Shown here one piece after another: positions 6,836 to 16,636 of a stretch of 37,933 bases of DNA. Source of the DNA: a virus. The notes below the pieces were generated by a model. That model did no database searches and had not been told where the DNA came from. It saw only the letters and a list, made by a program, of their open reading frames with translations. The translations under genes and the position numbers were made by a program. Every line of letters begins with the position of its first letter. Positions within the stretch are counted from its first letter, which is position 1. Location of the stretch: positions 1-37,933 of IMG/VR virus record IMGVR_UViG_3300035250_000242. One strand, given 5' to 3'.

Positions 6836-9800
6836 GTGGGTGTCCTAGACCGTTTGGACGACCTGTGGGATGCAGGCTTTGAGGTAGGTCGCACTTCGGT
6901 CAACACTGTGATCGACTTGGTGGAGGCTCCGTTCACGGAAGACGAGTACGAGGGTTTCGTTGGAACCATCGCGGGCGTCACGATGGATCGTGGTGCTGAA
7001 ACGCTGGTGAACGCGTTCGGCCCGGAGGGGGTTGGTGGGACGCTGATCGGTGCGCTACCGGAACCGGTTCGTGATGTTGGAGTGGAGGCGCTGGACAAGC
7101 TGGAGTGGGCGTACCGGGAAGGTGTCGGTGAACCTTTGTCGGCGGCGTTTACCTATGGTTCGCTGTCGCCGCCGTTGGGTAAAGATTCACCGTGGTATGC
7201 CGAGTGGGATTTTTTCAATGTGGATCGGTGGAAGCAAGCCTACGGGATAGCGCAAACGCGGTCTCCTGGGCAGGCGATTGTATTGAGGATGCTCACTGAC
7301 GACATTCTCGATGAGAAACAGGTTGCCCACTATGAGGGCACTGCGTTTTACAACATCATGTCGGGTACTTGGGATGCGGCGTTTCGTTTTTTCGCGTCAC
7401 CGGAAATCTTTGTTGGTAGGGCGGTGATGTGGGGTGTCTCATATAGCCGTCGGGCGGCGTTTAATAACTATTTTGATGATGGTCGGGGGTTTGGCGCGTT
7501 TGCTGATGATGTGGGTCGGATGGCTGACGACGCCGCTGCCCCCGGTGCCGACGCCGCCCGGTTAGAGGTGTCGGTTCCTGACGACCCAGCAATGCACGGT
7601 GTGCGCCCTCGCACAGAGGGGGACTTTGGCAACCCTGAGCATCGGGCAGTCAGCGAACATTTCCAATCTCACAACGAGTCGCTGAGGGGCAAAGCTACGG
7701 TTCTTAGCCCCGATGACCCCGCGATCCCTGACACAGTTTTTCATGTCACCGCTTCAGGCGGTGCTATTGATGCTGGAGGTGTGATTCGTGCTGGCGGTGG
7801 GGATCTTGGTCTTGGCGCTGGGACTGGTGTCCCTGAACGTGCCGTTTCTTTTACCGCGTCTAGAAAAGTTGCTGAACAGTTGGCCGCTGACTTTGAGTTG
7901 CGCCGTCGGATCGCTGTCGCTGCGACCAGGGGCGGTCGTGACGAGGTGGGCGACCTGTTGAAAGCCGAGTCGCAGCGATGGAACATCAAGACGCTTTCAC
8001 CTAAGCGGCGTGAGGAACTAACTTCCACAACGGGGTTTCCTGAGGGCCGGTCGATTGATTACGAGTGGGAGTATTATCTCCACACAGAATCGTCAAAGTA
8101 CGACCTTGATGAAGTGTTGAGTTTCTTTTTCCGGGGGCGAAATACTGCTGGCGGTCCCAGGGATCCGTTATTCATGGTTGGTGCCGCTCATTTGAAGGAG
8201 GGCCGGCCAGAGCCATTGTTGAGTTGGGCGTCAAAGACGGCTGATGACATCAAGATCATTGAGGTACCGAAAGCGAATCTTTCAGCCAGCGGTGGGGCCA
8301 TCACGGATTTTGATCTAGGCAGGTTCCTAGAGGAGATTCGGGTTTACGGAGATGTCCCGATTGGGAGATTCGCAGATGACCCGGAGTTAGCGGCGGCACT
8401 TTCCTCACGCGTTCTTTCATTTACCAAGGGCGACCCGGGAGATCCTGTCATTCGTGCCGCGTTGGAACAGGCTCCGGTCAATACGGAAACCCTTTACAAA
8501 GGGGCCACGAAGTACGACTACGCCGACCAGATTAGGGATGGCCGGGTTAGTTTCGATGGCCCTACATCAACCTCGCTTGATAGGCGTACCGCTGGGTCTT
8601 TCGCTGAGGAAGGCGAGCGGACTCTCACCGGTCCCGAATATAAGCAATGGGCAGCAGGGGAATCGCCTTACCGTATCGACCCGTATAACCCGTTGGACAA
8701 GCCCGTCGTGTTTGAGATCCCTCCGGGCCAAACGCGGTCATTGGATGTCACGACTCGCGTCAAGAAAGCGCGCGATGAGGAGTTGGCTCGGAAAGGAATA
8801 TTCCCAACGTCGATAGATGACACTGGTCGTGGTGGGTATGTGGCCGCAGCGGGTCGGGGCGCAACCGACATAGACCACTATCTTGACTTTGCGTCTGGCT
8901 CCGTCGGCCAGATGGAGCATCTTGTCGCCGGGTCTTTCAAAGTGGTCGACATCGTTGACGAGGGCGCTTTCCTGCGCGTCCGGTTGATGGCTGATGACGC
9001 CGGCGCTGCCGGTGCCGGTGCCGCACGCGCTCCTGCCAAGGCAGCAGATGACACCGCCCTCCACGACCTCGCAGGCCGCATCCGCGAAAAATACTTCCGC
9101 ACCCACCACGACGGCGATCTCGTCGCCTACGAACTCGCCCGCTCCTACCTCGGACGCCACGGCTTCACCGGAGGCCGCGCCTCAATGGAAAACGTCATGC
9201 GTTTCTTCATGGGCGAAACGTCAGCAATCGGCAAAATCGCAGAAGACTCAGGCGAAGCCGCAGGCTGGTTCGGGAAACTGTTCGCAGACACCGCCGTCGT
9301 AGACGACGTACTCCCGCCAGGAACACCCGGAGCAGAATCCGCCAGATTCGACAGGGCGCAAGCAATAGCCGCAGACATCAACCCTGACGACTACCTGCTG
9401 ATGGACCCGAAGAAGTTCACCGGGTACGCCACGATTGACGAGGTGGTTCGTCCGGGGTTGCGATCCAACCTTGTGGAGTCGATGGAGCGGTCGTCGTGGT
9501 ATCGCCCCGATGGTGACGCGGGCCGGGTTGGCCGTTATGCGGGGCGCACGATTCGGGTGTTTCGCGACATGAAGCCGCAACGTGCCGCTTGGGTGGGTGA
9601 CGCTAACTCTGGTGAGCAGGTGGCGCGCGTGTTGCAGGAGGCCGGCTATTCGGCTGCTGAGGTGGCGCGGTTCCGTGGCAAGTGGGCGTCGATGACTCGC
9701 GGGCAGAGGATGTCATACGCGCAGGCCAAGCAGCGGCAAGTGGTGAAGCGGCTTGTCAACAAGCACTTGCCGGGTCTGAAAAAGGCTGAGGTTGACGATC

Positions 9801-12800
9801 TGCTAAATGATTTCGCCAAATCCAATATGTCGGGGCGAAGCCTTCTCAGCCGTGTCGTCAAGTACGACGCAGACAACGAAGTCTCAACCATTCGGATCAT
9901 CGACCCGGACACGGGCGACGACGTTTTCCACCATCTGCCACTAACCCCTGGGCAGTTGGAACAGACGGTTGTCACCCTCGACGCTAAAGGGTTGGATCGT
10001 TTTCTAAAGGCGGCAGCCAGCAAGCACGGCACCGACTTGCGGAATGTCACCGGCTTGGCAAGCGATGGGTTGAAGTTGGTGATGTCGTGGTGGCGTCCCG
10101 CGATGTTGTTGCGTCCTGCGTGGGCGATTCGGGTCGTCGGTGACGAACAGTTACGGATGATGGCAAAAATCGGTGCGTTGACACAACTGACCGATCTACT
10201 TGGCCCTGCACGCCGCGAGTACGTCGATGCTGTGTTGCGTCGCAAGATCGCTGGCCTCGGCGGTGCCGGGGAACTCACAGCTCGCCAGTTGATGACGAGG
10301 CGTGCCGCGTTGACCGGCGGTGCCGGGTTTCTGTTCGGTGGCCCAATCCTTGCCGGCGTCGGTGCCGGGGCGTCGCTGGTGCGAAACAACCGAAACATTC
10401 GACGGTTGACGGCACGCACCGCGGCGATCAACAACGCTCGCGCCACCAGAGGCACCGCAGCCGAAGCATCCGGGCTTGCGTCGATGGACGATTTGGGTAT
10501 CGGCAATCTGGACATCATGGGTTACGACGTACAGGCAGCGTTCGGGGATGCGTTGGCTCCGCAGATCGTGTGGCGCAAAGCCAACTCTGCGAACCGGCAA
10601 GCGGGGTATCTGCTGCTGGATGAGGAACGCAAGTTTTGGGACGACATCGGTCAGGAGTTGGGTGATTGGAACCGGGTTTGGGATCCGCGTGATGTCGGGA
10701 CACCGGTCAGGGAGTACGCCCGCTGGTGGGAGCGTGTCGTCAACGACCAGTACGGCAGCAACCAAGTGGGCCGCATAGCGTTCGATGACTCGCTGGGGTC
10801 CGTCGATGATCGGGTGCAGGCACTCGTTACCTGGGTGGAAGACCCCAGCAACGCCGATTTCGCTGCTGCCATTCAGTCTCGTCTTACAGCGGAGGGTGCT
10901 GACGGGTGGGCGGCGAAGGTTGTGGACGCCGCTGACCGGATGCTCGCTCATCCCGAGTTGCGGGCCAAGATCGCGAGCGGTAAACGCGTCCGGTTCGATG
11001 ATCTACAACGGGTCGCTAAAGAGGAAGGCACGGATTGGCGAAACTTCGTCGGGTCCGTCCACGCACAAGAAGTGTTCCAAACCGGGGAACGGGCGATTAC
11101 ACAACGTGGTCGCCGGCTTGTAGACAGACTGTACGAACGCATCGGAACACTCACCACCGACAACCTGTCCCGCAACCCCTACTTCAAACGCGTCTACGAA
11201 ACCGACATGAAGCGCCGAATCGCCCGCTTCCACCAGGGCGACGGCAACTACGAACTCACCGCCACCCAGTTGCGGGCACTGGAACAGTCCTCACGCCGCA
11301 AAGCCCTCCAAGAAACACGCGACCTGCTGTACGACCTTGCAGAATCGTCACAGTTCTCCGACATGATGCGAAACGTCATGCCGTTCTTCAACGCATGGCA
11401 GGAAGTGCTAACCCGCTGGGCTGGCCTCGCCGTCGAGAACCCGGTGTTTGCCGCCCGCATGGCGCAGGCGTTTCGGGCAGACATCCAACTCGGGGACTTC
11501 ATGCAAACAGTCGAAACGGACGACGGACGCTTCTTCCAGTTCCGCCTCCCCGAACGGGCCGCAGGCTTGTTGAAGCACGGCATCGTCGGGAACGCGTTCG
11601 ATGACGCCGGGGTGCTGCGGTTCCGTGCCTCCTCGCTGAACATGATTACCCAAGGACTGCCAGGGTTTGGCCCAATCGCACAAATCCCAGCGTCAGCGCT
11701 TGTCAAAGAAAAGCCCGAACTGGAGGAAGCGCTGCGGTTCATGCTCCCCTACGGGCCAGTTGACCCGCTCCAATCCCTGCAACCCGCATGGATGAAACGG
11801 CTCACTTCAACATGGGCGAAGGACCGCTCCTACGAGTCGTTCGCTGCCGGGTTGATGATCACCCGTATGGCCGACATGGAAAACGGCGACCTGGAACCCA
11901 TCGACTTCGATGACGGCCACGCTGTCGCACAGTTCATTGACGACGTAAAGAGCGATGCGAGCAACTTCATGGTGCTGAGGTCGGTTGCGGCGGCGTTCTC
12001 GCCTGCGTCTGTGCAGTTCCATTCGCCATATCAGCTTTGGATTGACCGATACCGGGAGTTGCGGGCAGAAGACTTCAAAACTGCTGACGAAAAGTTTTTT
12101 GCTGAACTCACCGCGGAAGGCAACGAAGGGTTCTTCGCTCTCGCGGCCCGGTTCACCCAAAACAACGAAGGGTTGCCTGCGACAATCGAGTCGGAACAGG
12201 TGCGAAAAAAGTATCTGGATTTGATTCGTCGCCACCCGGAGGTCGGCAGTCTGATCCTCGGCATCGAGGGCGGCGGGTCAGCGAAGTTCTCTGCTGCGGT
12301 GTACGAGAAGCAGTTGATGGAGGACACTTCACCCGGGTCTGGTGTGAAGCGTCGTGAACGCCTGTCGCTTGAAGAGATCCTGACAAACGTGAAGGCTCGC
12401 GAGGGCTGGCAGGCGTATGGCGCGATGAACGATGTGATCTACAACGAGATGCGTGCCCGCGGGTTGCCGAACCTACAGGTGGGCGAGGCGAAGGATTTGC
12501 GGGCGGTACGCCAGGAACTGATTCGTCAACTGAGCGTGGAGCATCCGTTGTGGTTTGACGAGTACCGCGACCCGGATTTGACGAAGTGGCAGGACCGCTT
12601 TGATGGGATTCGGGCGGTTGTCGCTGACGAGCGGTTGGCGGGCCGTGACGACATTCGGCTTCTCGGAGAGTATATGGAGTTGCGTGATATTTTTACGGCT
12701 GAGTTGGCTGCGAGGAAGGCAGCCGGTGGGGCGCAGTCGTTGACCGCTACGAGCAATCGTGATTTGTTGGCGGTGTGGGAGTCGATGATGGAAGAAATGT

Positions 12801-12910
12801 TGGAGAATCCGACGTTTTCGGATCTTCTTTGGCGGTGGTTGGAGTTTGATCCGTTGTCGCGTGATACCTGGACGGCAGCGCAGCAGGAGATTTTGAGGTT
12901 GGCAGCATGA
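6836..12910 (+). CDS. Giant virion protein with ADP-ribosyltransferase-like segments
   Basis: A 2024-residue protein from GTG 6836, the largest gene in the window. Giant proteins after the portal are common in environmental podoviruses and are thought to be packaged and ejected with the DNA. Residues about 300-345 (VFHVTASGGAIDAGGVIRAGG, then SFTASRKVAEQLA) resemble a degenerate ADP-ribosyltransferase fold. Residues about 550-715 look like a fuller R-S-E-type domain: LYKGA (K555 where Arg is usual), STS at 578-580, and QME at 692-694 followed by GSFKVVDI. The C-terminal half holds helical regions and MPFFNAWQEVLTRWAGLAVENPVF, characteristic of these ejection proteins. Codon style changes abruptly inside the gene around 9010-9400 and 11040-11600. 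Enzymatic activity is uncertain because of the Lys-for-Arg change. Confidence 0.8.
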   Translation: MGVLDRLDDLWDAGFEVGRTSVNTVIDLVEAPFTEDEYEGFVGTIAGVTMDRGAETLVNAFGPEGVGGTLIGALPEPVRDVGVEALDKLEWAYREGVGEPLSAAFTYGSLSPPLGKDSPWYAEWDFFNVDRWKQAYGIAQTRSPGQAIVLRMLTDDILDEKQVAHYEGTAFYNIMSGTWDAAFRFFASPEIFVGRAVMWGVSYSRRAAFNNYFDDGRGFGAFADDVGRMADDAAAPGADAARLEVSVPDDPAMHGVRPRTEGDFGNPEHRAVSEHFQSHNESLRGKATVLSPDDPAIPDTVFHVTASGGAIDAGGVIRAGGGDLGLGAGTGVPERAVSFTASRKVAEQLAADFELRRRIAVAATRGGRDEVGDLLKAESQRWNIKTLSPKRREELTSTTGFPEGRSIDYEWEYYLHTESSKYDLDEVLSFFFRGRNTAGGPRDPLFMVGAAHLKEGRPEPLLSWASKTADDIKIIEVPKANLSASGGAITDFDLGRFLEEIRVYGDVPIGRFADDPELAAALSSRVLSFTKGDPGDPVIRAALEQAPVNTETLYKGATKYDYADQIRDGRVSFDGPTSTSLDRRTAGSFAEEGERTLTGPEYKQWAAGESPYRIDPYNPLDKPVVFEIPPGQTRSLDVTTRVKKARDEELARKGIFPTSIDDTGRGGYVAAAGRGATDIDHYLDFASGSVGQMEHLVAGSFKVVDIVDEGAFLRVRLMADDAGAAGAGAARAPAKAADDTALHDLAGRIREKYFRTHHDGDLVAYELARSYLGRHGFTGGRASMENVMRFFMGETSAIGKIAEDSGEAAGWFGKLFADTAVVDDVLPPGTPGAESARFDRAQAIAADINPDDYLLMDPKKFTGYATIDEVVRPGLRSNLVESMERSSWYRPDGDAGRVGRYAGRTIRVFRDMKPQRAAWVGDANSGEQVARVLQEAGYSAAEVARFRGKWASMTRGQRMSYAQAKQRQVVKRLVNKHLPGLKKAEVDDLLNDFAKSNMSGRSLLSRVVKYDADNEVSTIRIIDPDTGDDVFHHLPLTPGQLEQTVVTLDAKGLDRFLKAAASKHGTDLRNVTGLASDGLKLVMSWWRPAMLLRPAWAIRVVGDEQLRMMAKIGALTQLTDLLGPARREYVDAVLRRKIAGLGGAGELTARQLMTRRAALTGGAGFLFGGPILAGVGAGASLVRNNRNIRRLTARTAAINNARATRGTAAEASGLASMDDLGIGNLDIMGYDVQAAFGDALAPQIVWRKANSANRQAGYLLLDEERKFWDDIGQELGDWNRVWDPRDVGTPVREYARWWERVVNDQYGSNQVGRIAFDDSLGSVDDRVQALVTWVEDPSNADFAAAIQSRLTAEGADGWAAKVVDAADRMLAHPELRAKIASGKRVRFDDLQRVAKEEGTDWRNFVGSVHAQEVFQTGERAITQRGRRLVDRLYERIGTLTTDNLSRNPYFKRVYETDMKRRIARFHQGDGNYELTATQLRALEQSSRRKALQETRDLLYDLAESSQFSDMMRNVMPFFNAWQEVLTRWAGLAVENPVFAARMAQAFRADIQLGDFMQTVETDDGRFFQFRLPERAAGLLKHGIVGNAFDDAGVLRFRASSLNMITQGLPGFGPIAQIPASALVKEKPELEEALRFMLPYGPVDPLQSLQPAWMKRLTSTWAKDRSYESFAAGLMITRMADMENGDLEPIDFDDGHAVAQFIDDVKSDASNFMVLRSVAAAFSPASVQFHSPYQLWIDRYRELRAEDFKTADEKFFAELTAEGNEGFFALAARFTQNNEGLPATIESEQVRKKYLDLIRRHPEVGSLILGIEGGGSAKFSAAVYEKQLMEDTSPGSGVKRRERLSLEEILTNVKAREGWQAYGAMNDVIYNEMRARGLPNLQVGEAKDLRAVRQELIRQLSVEHPLWFDEYRDPDLTKWQDRFDGIRAVVADERLAGRDDIRLLGEYMELRDIFTAELAARKAAGGAQSLTATSNRDLLAVWESMMEEMLENPTFSDLLWRWLEFDPLSRDTWTAAQQEILRLAA

Positions 12911-13647
12911 CTGAACCGATGACAGACGAAATGCAGGAAATCGTGGGCAGCAACTCCGATGCGCATGCAGCGTACTACGGGGTTGGTGCCGCCGAGGAGG
13001 CTTACGACCCGTTGGCGGCAGTGTTCTACGAAGCGTTGTTCGACCTGCCTGTCGTCACCCATACAGAAACCATGAAGCCCGACTATACGCAGCCTCACGG
13101 ATCTACGGAAGGGCCAGCCTATGCGGAAGACATAACGGTCACCGATGTGACTGGCCGCGATGTGTTCCAGTCATACATCGACTCGCCAGCGGCAGTACGC
13201 CACGCCCTGCACGAACGCCTCTACACCGCAGGGTTCTACCCGCGGGCACACCCCCCGGATCAGATCGACCACCCCCAATCTGCCGTCGGCGCGTTGGAGA
13301 AGGCGACCAGTTGGTACGCGCAGGAGAACAAGACCCCGGGGCAGGCGTTACCTGACGCCGACAAGTCACTGTTTGTCGAAGAACCAGACCCGGGACCGAG
13401 GCGAGCCACGGAGGCGCAGATTGTGGGGATGGCTGACCAGATGGCTCGCAGTTTGCTGGGCCGGCGGGCCACTGAACCGGAACGCAGGGCTGCCGTCGCG
13501 ATTGGTCGCCGCTTTGAGGACCAGGGGCAGAGTTACGACGCTCGGGATTTTGAGGCTCCGTACCGGTTTGTGGCGGGTGACGAGGTGAAGGCGCGGGATA
13601 TGGAGAAGACGTTGAGCGTTTTTGAGCGGATAGTGAAGGGACGCTGA
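12907..13647 (+). CDS. Hypothetical virion-associated protein
   Basis: A 246-residue protein whose ATG overlaps the stop of the giant protein (ATGA). It is acidic at the N-terminus (MTEPMTDEMQEIVGSNSDA). Two helical-looking parts follow, DVFQSYIDSPAAVRHALHERLYTAGFYP and ATEAQIVGMADQMARSLLGRRATEPERRAAVAIGRRFED, with no signal peptide or membrane segment. Similar two-part helical proteins often sit beside internal virion proteins. Tight coupling to both neighbours supports a shared role in the particle or its assembly. I cannot name a family. Confidence 0.75.
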   Translation: MTEPMTDEMQEIVGSNSDAHAAYYGVGAAEEAYDPLAAVFYEALFDLPVVTHTETMKPDYTQPHGSTEGPAYAEDITVTDVTGRDVFQSYIDSPAAVRHALHERLYTAGFYPRAHPPDQIDHPQSAVGALEKATSWYAQENKTPGQALPDADKSLFVEEPDPGPRRATEAQIVGMADQMARSLLGRRATEPERRAAVAIGRRFEDQGQSYDARDFEAPYRFVAGDEVKARDMEKTLSVFERIVKGR

Positions 13648-13648
13648 C

Positions 13649-15640
13649 ATGAAGCGTGGCGACAAGGGGATGTTTGTCGGCATTCTCCAAAAGACGTTGG
13701 CTGAGGCCGGGTATGACCCGGGTCCGGTAGATGGCATCTATGGGCCGAAGACGGAAGCGGCGGTGAAGGCGTTTCAGGCTGATCTGCTGGCGTCGCCCGA
13801 TATGCGGCGTGTCATCCACGGCGGTGTCAGGGATGACACTTTCGGAGGTCCGGGCCTCAGCGACTTTGGGTTGGCGTTGGAAAGCGATTTGGTGGCTTCC
13901 GGCGAAGCGGACGATGTGACATGGAGGGCGCTGACTGCTTACCACGACATCGCCGCGAAGTCCTACCGGTCGGGTGGCGTGCCGGAACCGCCGTCGATAG
14001 ACAAGGCTGCCGAAACGGCTGAGGCTGCTCAGGGTGACGCTACTTCCGGCGATGAGGCAGGTGCCGGTGTTGTCCATCTTGAAGATGATGATGCTGTCAC
14101 AGGCGGGTCTACAACCCGTGTGGTCACATTAGAGGCTGGGGAATGGTTGAAGGAACGCCACCCCGGGTTGAAGGATCTTTCCGATGAAGAGTTCCGGGTT
14201 ATCCATCAGCGGTACATAGACGGTTTTGACGGTGGTAACGGCTTGTCGTTGGAAGAGTTGGATTATGCCGTTGAGTATGTTTTGAGCCTTTCTCCTGAGG
14301 AACGCGCTGAAGATGTGTCTGATCCGATCACCACCGTCACTGACGACGATCCGGCTACTACTCCGTTTACCGAACTGTGGGACGAGCTGCTCGCTGCCGA
14401 CGAGGACGAAGCCCGTAGCCGCCTGGGAGAGATCGAAGGCGACGCTAATCAAGCAGCGTTTGTTGCCGAGTATGAAGAACTCCACGGCGTAAATCTGTAT
14501 ACGCCTGAGGGTGGTTGGCTGGAGGATGCGCTGCCGACGTTGGCTGAGAGATACCCGACAGCGACTTCTGAGCAGTTGGAAGCCATTCAGGCAGCGTTGG
14601 ATGGTGGGGCTACTCAGGGAGAGGTCGATGCTCTGTTCCGCCAGTTGAGCGGCACAGGCGGCACCCCCGACGGTACGGGCACACCCGACACCACCACACC
14701 CGACGGTACGGGCACACCCGACGGCGACCCGACAGAACCCCCCGACGAGATTGTCACCGACGAAGACATCGCCAACCTCGCCGCCACCTACGGATACGGC
14801 GCACGCTGGCTCAACCACGAAGAACTAGGCCCAATCCTGCGCCAAGCCGCCGAAGAAGGCTGGTACGACAACGCCACCGGCCTCGCACGCCTCGAAGCAG
14901 CCATCAGAGCAACCGACTGGTGGGACGACTTCGACAGGAACGAACGCATCCATCAGATGCTGGAAGCATCCGACCCGGCAGAAGCCGAACGCCTCCTCGA
15001 CCTCCAAGTAGACCGGCTCCAACGTGCCGCAACCCGCCTGGGCCTCGTCACAATCGCAGACGACCGCTTCCGCGAAATGGCCCGCGACGCCCATGTCGAA
15101 AACTGGTCCGACTACCAGATCAACCAAAACATGCTCCTCGAAGCCGAATGGGCGCCAGGCCAAGCCGGCGGAGAAGTAGCCGACTACTACTCGGTCATCG
15201 ACGCCCACGCAGGCGACTACATGGTCGGCCACCTCATAGACGACACAGACAAAGACGAATGGGCACACGCCCTGTACCTAGGCGACGCCACCGAAATGGG
15301 TATCCGCAACGACATCGCAGCCCTCGCACAGTCAGCGTTCCCGTCGATGGAGGCACGCATCTCGCAGGGCTACACAGTCCGCCAGATCCTCTCCCCGCTA
15401 CGCCAAGAAGCAGCACGCCTGCTGGAAATCGACGCCTCGTCCATTGACTTGATGACCGACCCGAGGTTCCAAGACATATGGGAGAAACAGAACGACGACG
15501 GCACTACCCGTGTGATGTCCGTCGCAGAAGTCGGACAGCATGTCCGCGGCCTTGAAGACTGGCAGACGACAACGAATGCAACCAACGACGCCTACCGGTT
15601 CGCTGACTACATCGGCAAGAAGTTCGGAAAGGCAGCCTGA
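13649..15640 (+). CDS. Virion protein with N-terminal peptidoglycan-binding domain
   Basis: A 663-residue protein. Residues about 1-50 match a peptidoglycan-binding module: GDKGMFVGILQKTLAEAGYD, then GPVDGIYGPKTEAAVKAFQ. The middle is acidic. A Thr/Pro/Gly/Asp linker at about residues 338-365 is encoded by 24-nt direct repeats. The C-terminal third (about 370-663) is helical and written in a different codon style from the first half. It lies among internal virion proteins, not in the lysis cluster, and no lytic catalytic motif is visible. I infer cell-wall engagement during infection and not lysis. An internal structural role with a vestigial binding domain is the alternative. Confidence 0.75.
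   Translation: MKRGDKGMFVGILQKTLAEAGYDPGPVDGIYGPKTEAAVKAFQADLLASPDMRRVIHGGVRDDTFGGPGLSDFGLALESDLVASGEADDVTWRALTAYHDIAAKSYRSGGVPEPPSIDKAAETAEAAQGDATSGDEAGAGVVHLEDDDAVTGGSTTRVVTLEAGEWLKERHPGLKDLSDEEFRVIHQRYIDGFDGGNGLSLEELDYAVEYVLSLSPEERAEDVSDPITTVTDDDPATTPFTELWDELLAADEDEARSRLGEIEGDANQAAFVAEYEELHGVNLYTPEGGWLEDALPTLAERYPTATSEQLEAIQAALDGGATQGEVDALFRQLSGTGGTPDGTGTPDTTTPDGTGTPDGDPTEPPDEIVTDEDIANLAATYGYGARWLNHEELGPILRQAAEEGWYDNATGLARLEAAIRATDWWDDFDRNERIHQMLEASDPAEAERLLDLQVDRLQRAATRLGLVTIADDRFREMARDAHVENWSDYQINQNMLLEAEWAPGQAGGEVADYYSVIDAHAGDYMVGHLIDDTDKDEWAHALYLGDATEMGIRNDIAALAQSAFPSMEARISQGYTVRQILSPLRQEAARLLEIDASSIDLMTDPRFQDIWEKQNDDGTTRVMSVAEVGQHVRGLEDWQTTTNATNDAYRFADYIGKKFGKAA
14666..14722 (+). repeat. 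24-nt direct repeat in a Thr/Pro/Gly linker
   Basis: The same 24 bases occur at 14666-14689 and 14699-14722, 33 nt apart, each coding PDGTGTPD. This is a slippage-prone linker inside the 663-residue virion protein, and linker length may vary between relatives. It also marks where codon style changes in that gene. Confidence 0.85.
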
Positions 15641-15642
15641 CC

Positions 15643-16473
15643 ATGACTGAAACAGCCAACGACATCATCCGCAGCGCCCTCACCGCCTACGGCCTCGAAG
15701 GGTTGCTGGACGACATCGAGCTTGATCTGATCGGGACATGGCAAAGCACCGCCAACATGGACGCCGTGTGGGCAAGGGTGCAAACATCGCAAACGTACCG
15801 TGACCGGTTCCCCGCCATGCAGGCACTTGCAGACGCAGGCCGTGCCATCACCGAAGCAACCTACGTTGCGTTGGAACGCCAGTACGCGTCGATTCTGTCG
15901 ATGTACGGGATGCCCGCCACGTTCTACGACGACGCTTCTGATTTCGGGTCGTTGATCGCCGGGGATGTGTCGCCGCAAGAGTTCCAGCAACGCGTCGGCC
16001 TAGCGTCGGAATCCGCTTTGAGCGTCACACCAGAGGTGAAGCAGCAACTTGAGGACTACTACGGTATTACCCAGGAAGACCTAACGGCTTACTACTTGGA
16101 CCCGGAGAGAGCAGCGAATGTTTTTGAAGAACGTGAGCGGTTGGAGTCGGCTCGGATCGGCGGCATCGCTGTCGAAACCGGGCTTGGACCCATCGCCCGT
16201 CAAACCGCGGAACGGCTTCGCCAGACCGGGGTTACTGAACAAGAAGCTCGCAGGGGTTTCCAGGAAGTAGCCGCTTCCACACTAACTGAGGAAACCGCTT
16301 CGGAAGGCGGGGACATCACTCAGGAAGAAGCGATCGACGCGCGGTTCGGGACTGATGTTGAGGCGCAGCGTCGCATCGAGGGTCGTCGGCAGCGCCGGCT
16401 GGCTGAGTTCAGTCAGAGCGGCGGTCCTGCGATGACGCGTGGCGGCTATACCGGACTCGGATCCGCAGGCTAA
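15643..16473 (+). CDS. Hypothetical virion-associated helical protein
   Basis: A 276-residue protein starting two bases after the preceding stop. It is mostly helical, with acidic and Gln-rich stretches, and a basic tail (RRIEGRRQRRLAEFSQSGG) ending in a Gly-rich segment. It has no membrane segment and no catalytic motif. Similar proteins commonly occur between ejection proteins and the scaffold in environmental podoviruses, so an internal virion or assembly role is likely. It ends the first late segment: the next gene is separated by 163 nt containing a promoter. Confidence 0.7.
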   Translation: MTETANDIIRSALTAYGLEGLLDDIELDLIGTWQSTANMDAVWARVQTSQTYRDRFPAMQALADAGRAITEATYVALERQYASILSMYGMPATFYDDASDFGSLIAGDVSPQEFQQRVGLASESALSVTPEVKQQLEDYYGITQEDLTAYYLDPERAANVFEERERLESARIGGIAVETGLGPIARQTAERLRQTGVTEQEARRGFQEVAASTLTEETASEGGDITQEEAIDARFGTDVEAQRRIEGRRQRRLAEFSQSGGPAMTRGGYTGLGSAG

Positions 16474-16494
16474 GACCGCCAAATCACATAAATG

Positions 16495-16524
16495 TTGTTA
16501 GCCGCGCAAAAGCACTGCTAAGGT
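16495..16524 (+). promoter_or_regulatory. Promoter for scaffold and capsid genes
   Basis: TTGTTA (16495-16500) and TAAGGT (16519-16524) are separated by 18 nt. This lies in the only sizeable gap of the structural block (16474-16636), directly before the scaffold and major capsid genes, which need high expression. TAAGGT is a common actinobacterial -10 variant. Predicted leader is about 105 nt. Confidence 0.6.
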
Positions 16525-16586
16525 AACCGCAGGCACATATGGCCGTGGAACCGTTTGCCCCACGCGAGCTGTCTGTACCCGAAGGC

Positions 16587-16611
16587 CATCGACCTGCCCC
16601 TTGGGTCGATG
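16587..16611 (+). promoter_or_regulatory. 5' leader stem-loop ahead of the scaffold gene
   Basis: CATCGACC (16587-16594) pairs perfectly with GGTCGATG (16604-16611) around a 9-nt loop. It ends 11 nt before the AAAGGGAGG ribosome site (16622-16630), with no U tract, so it is not a terminator. It is likely an mRNA-stabilising or translation-tuning hairpin for the capsid transcript. Confidence 0.6.
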
Positions 16612-16636
16612 CGAAACCTGCAAAGGGAGGACATAG

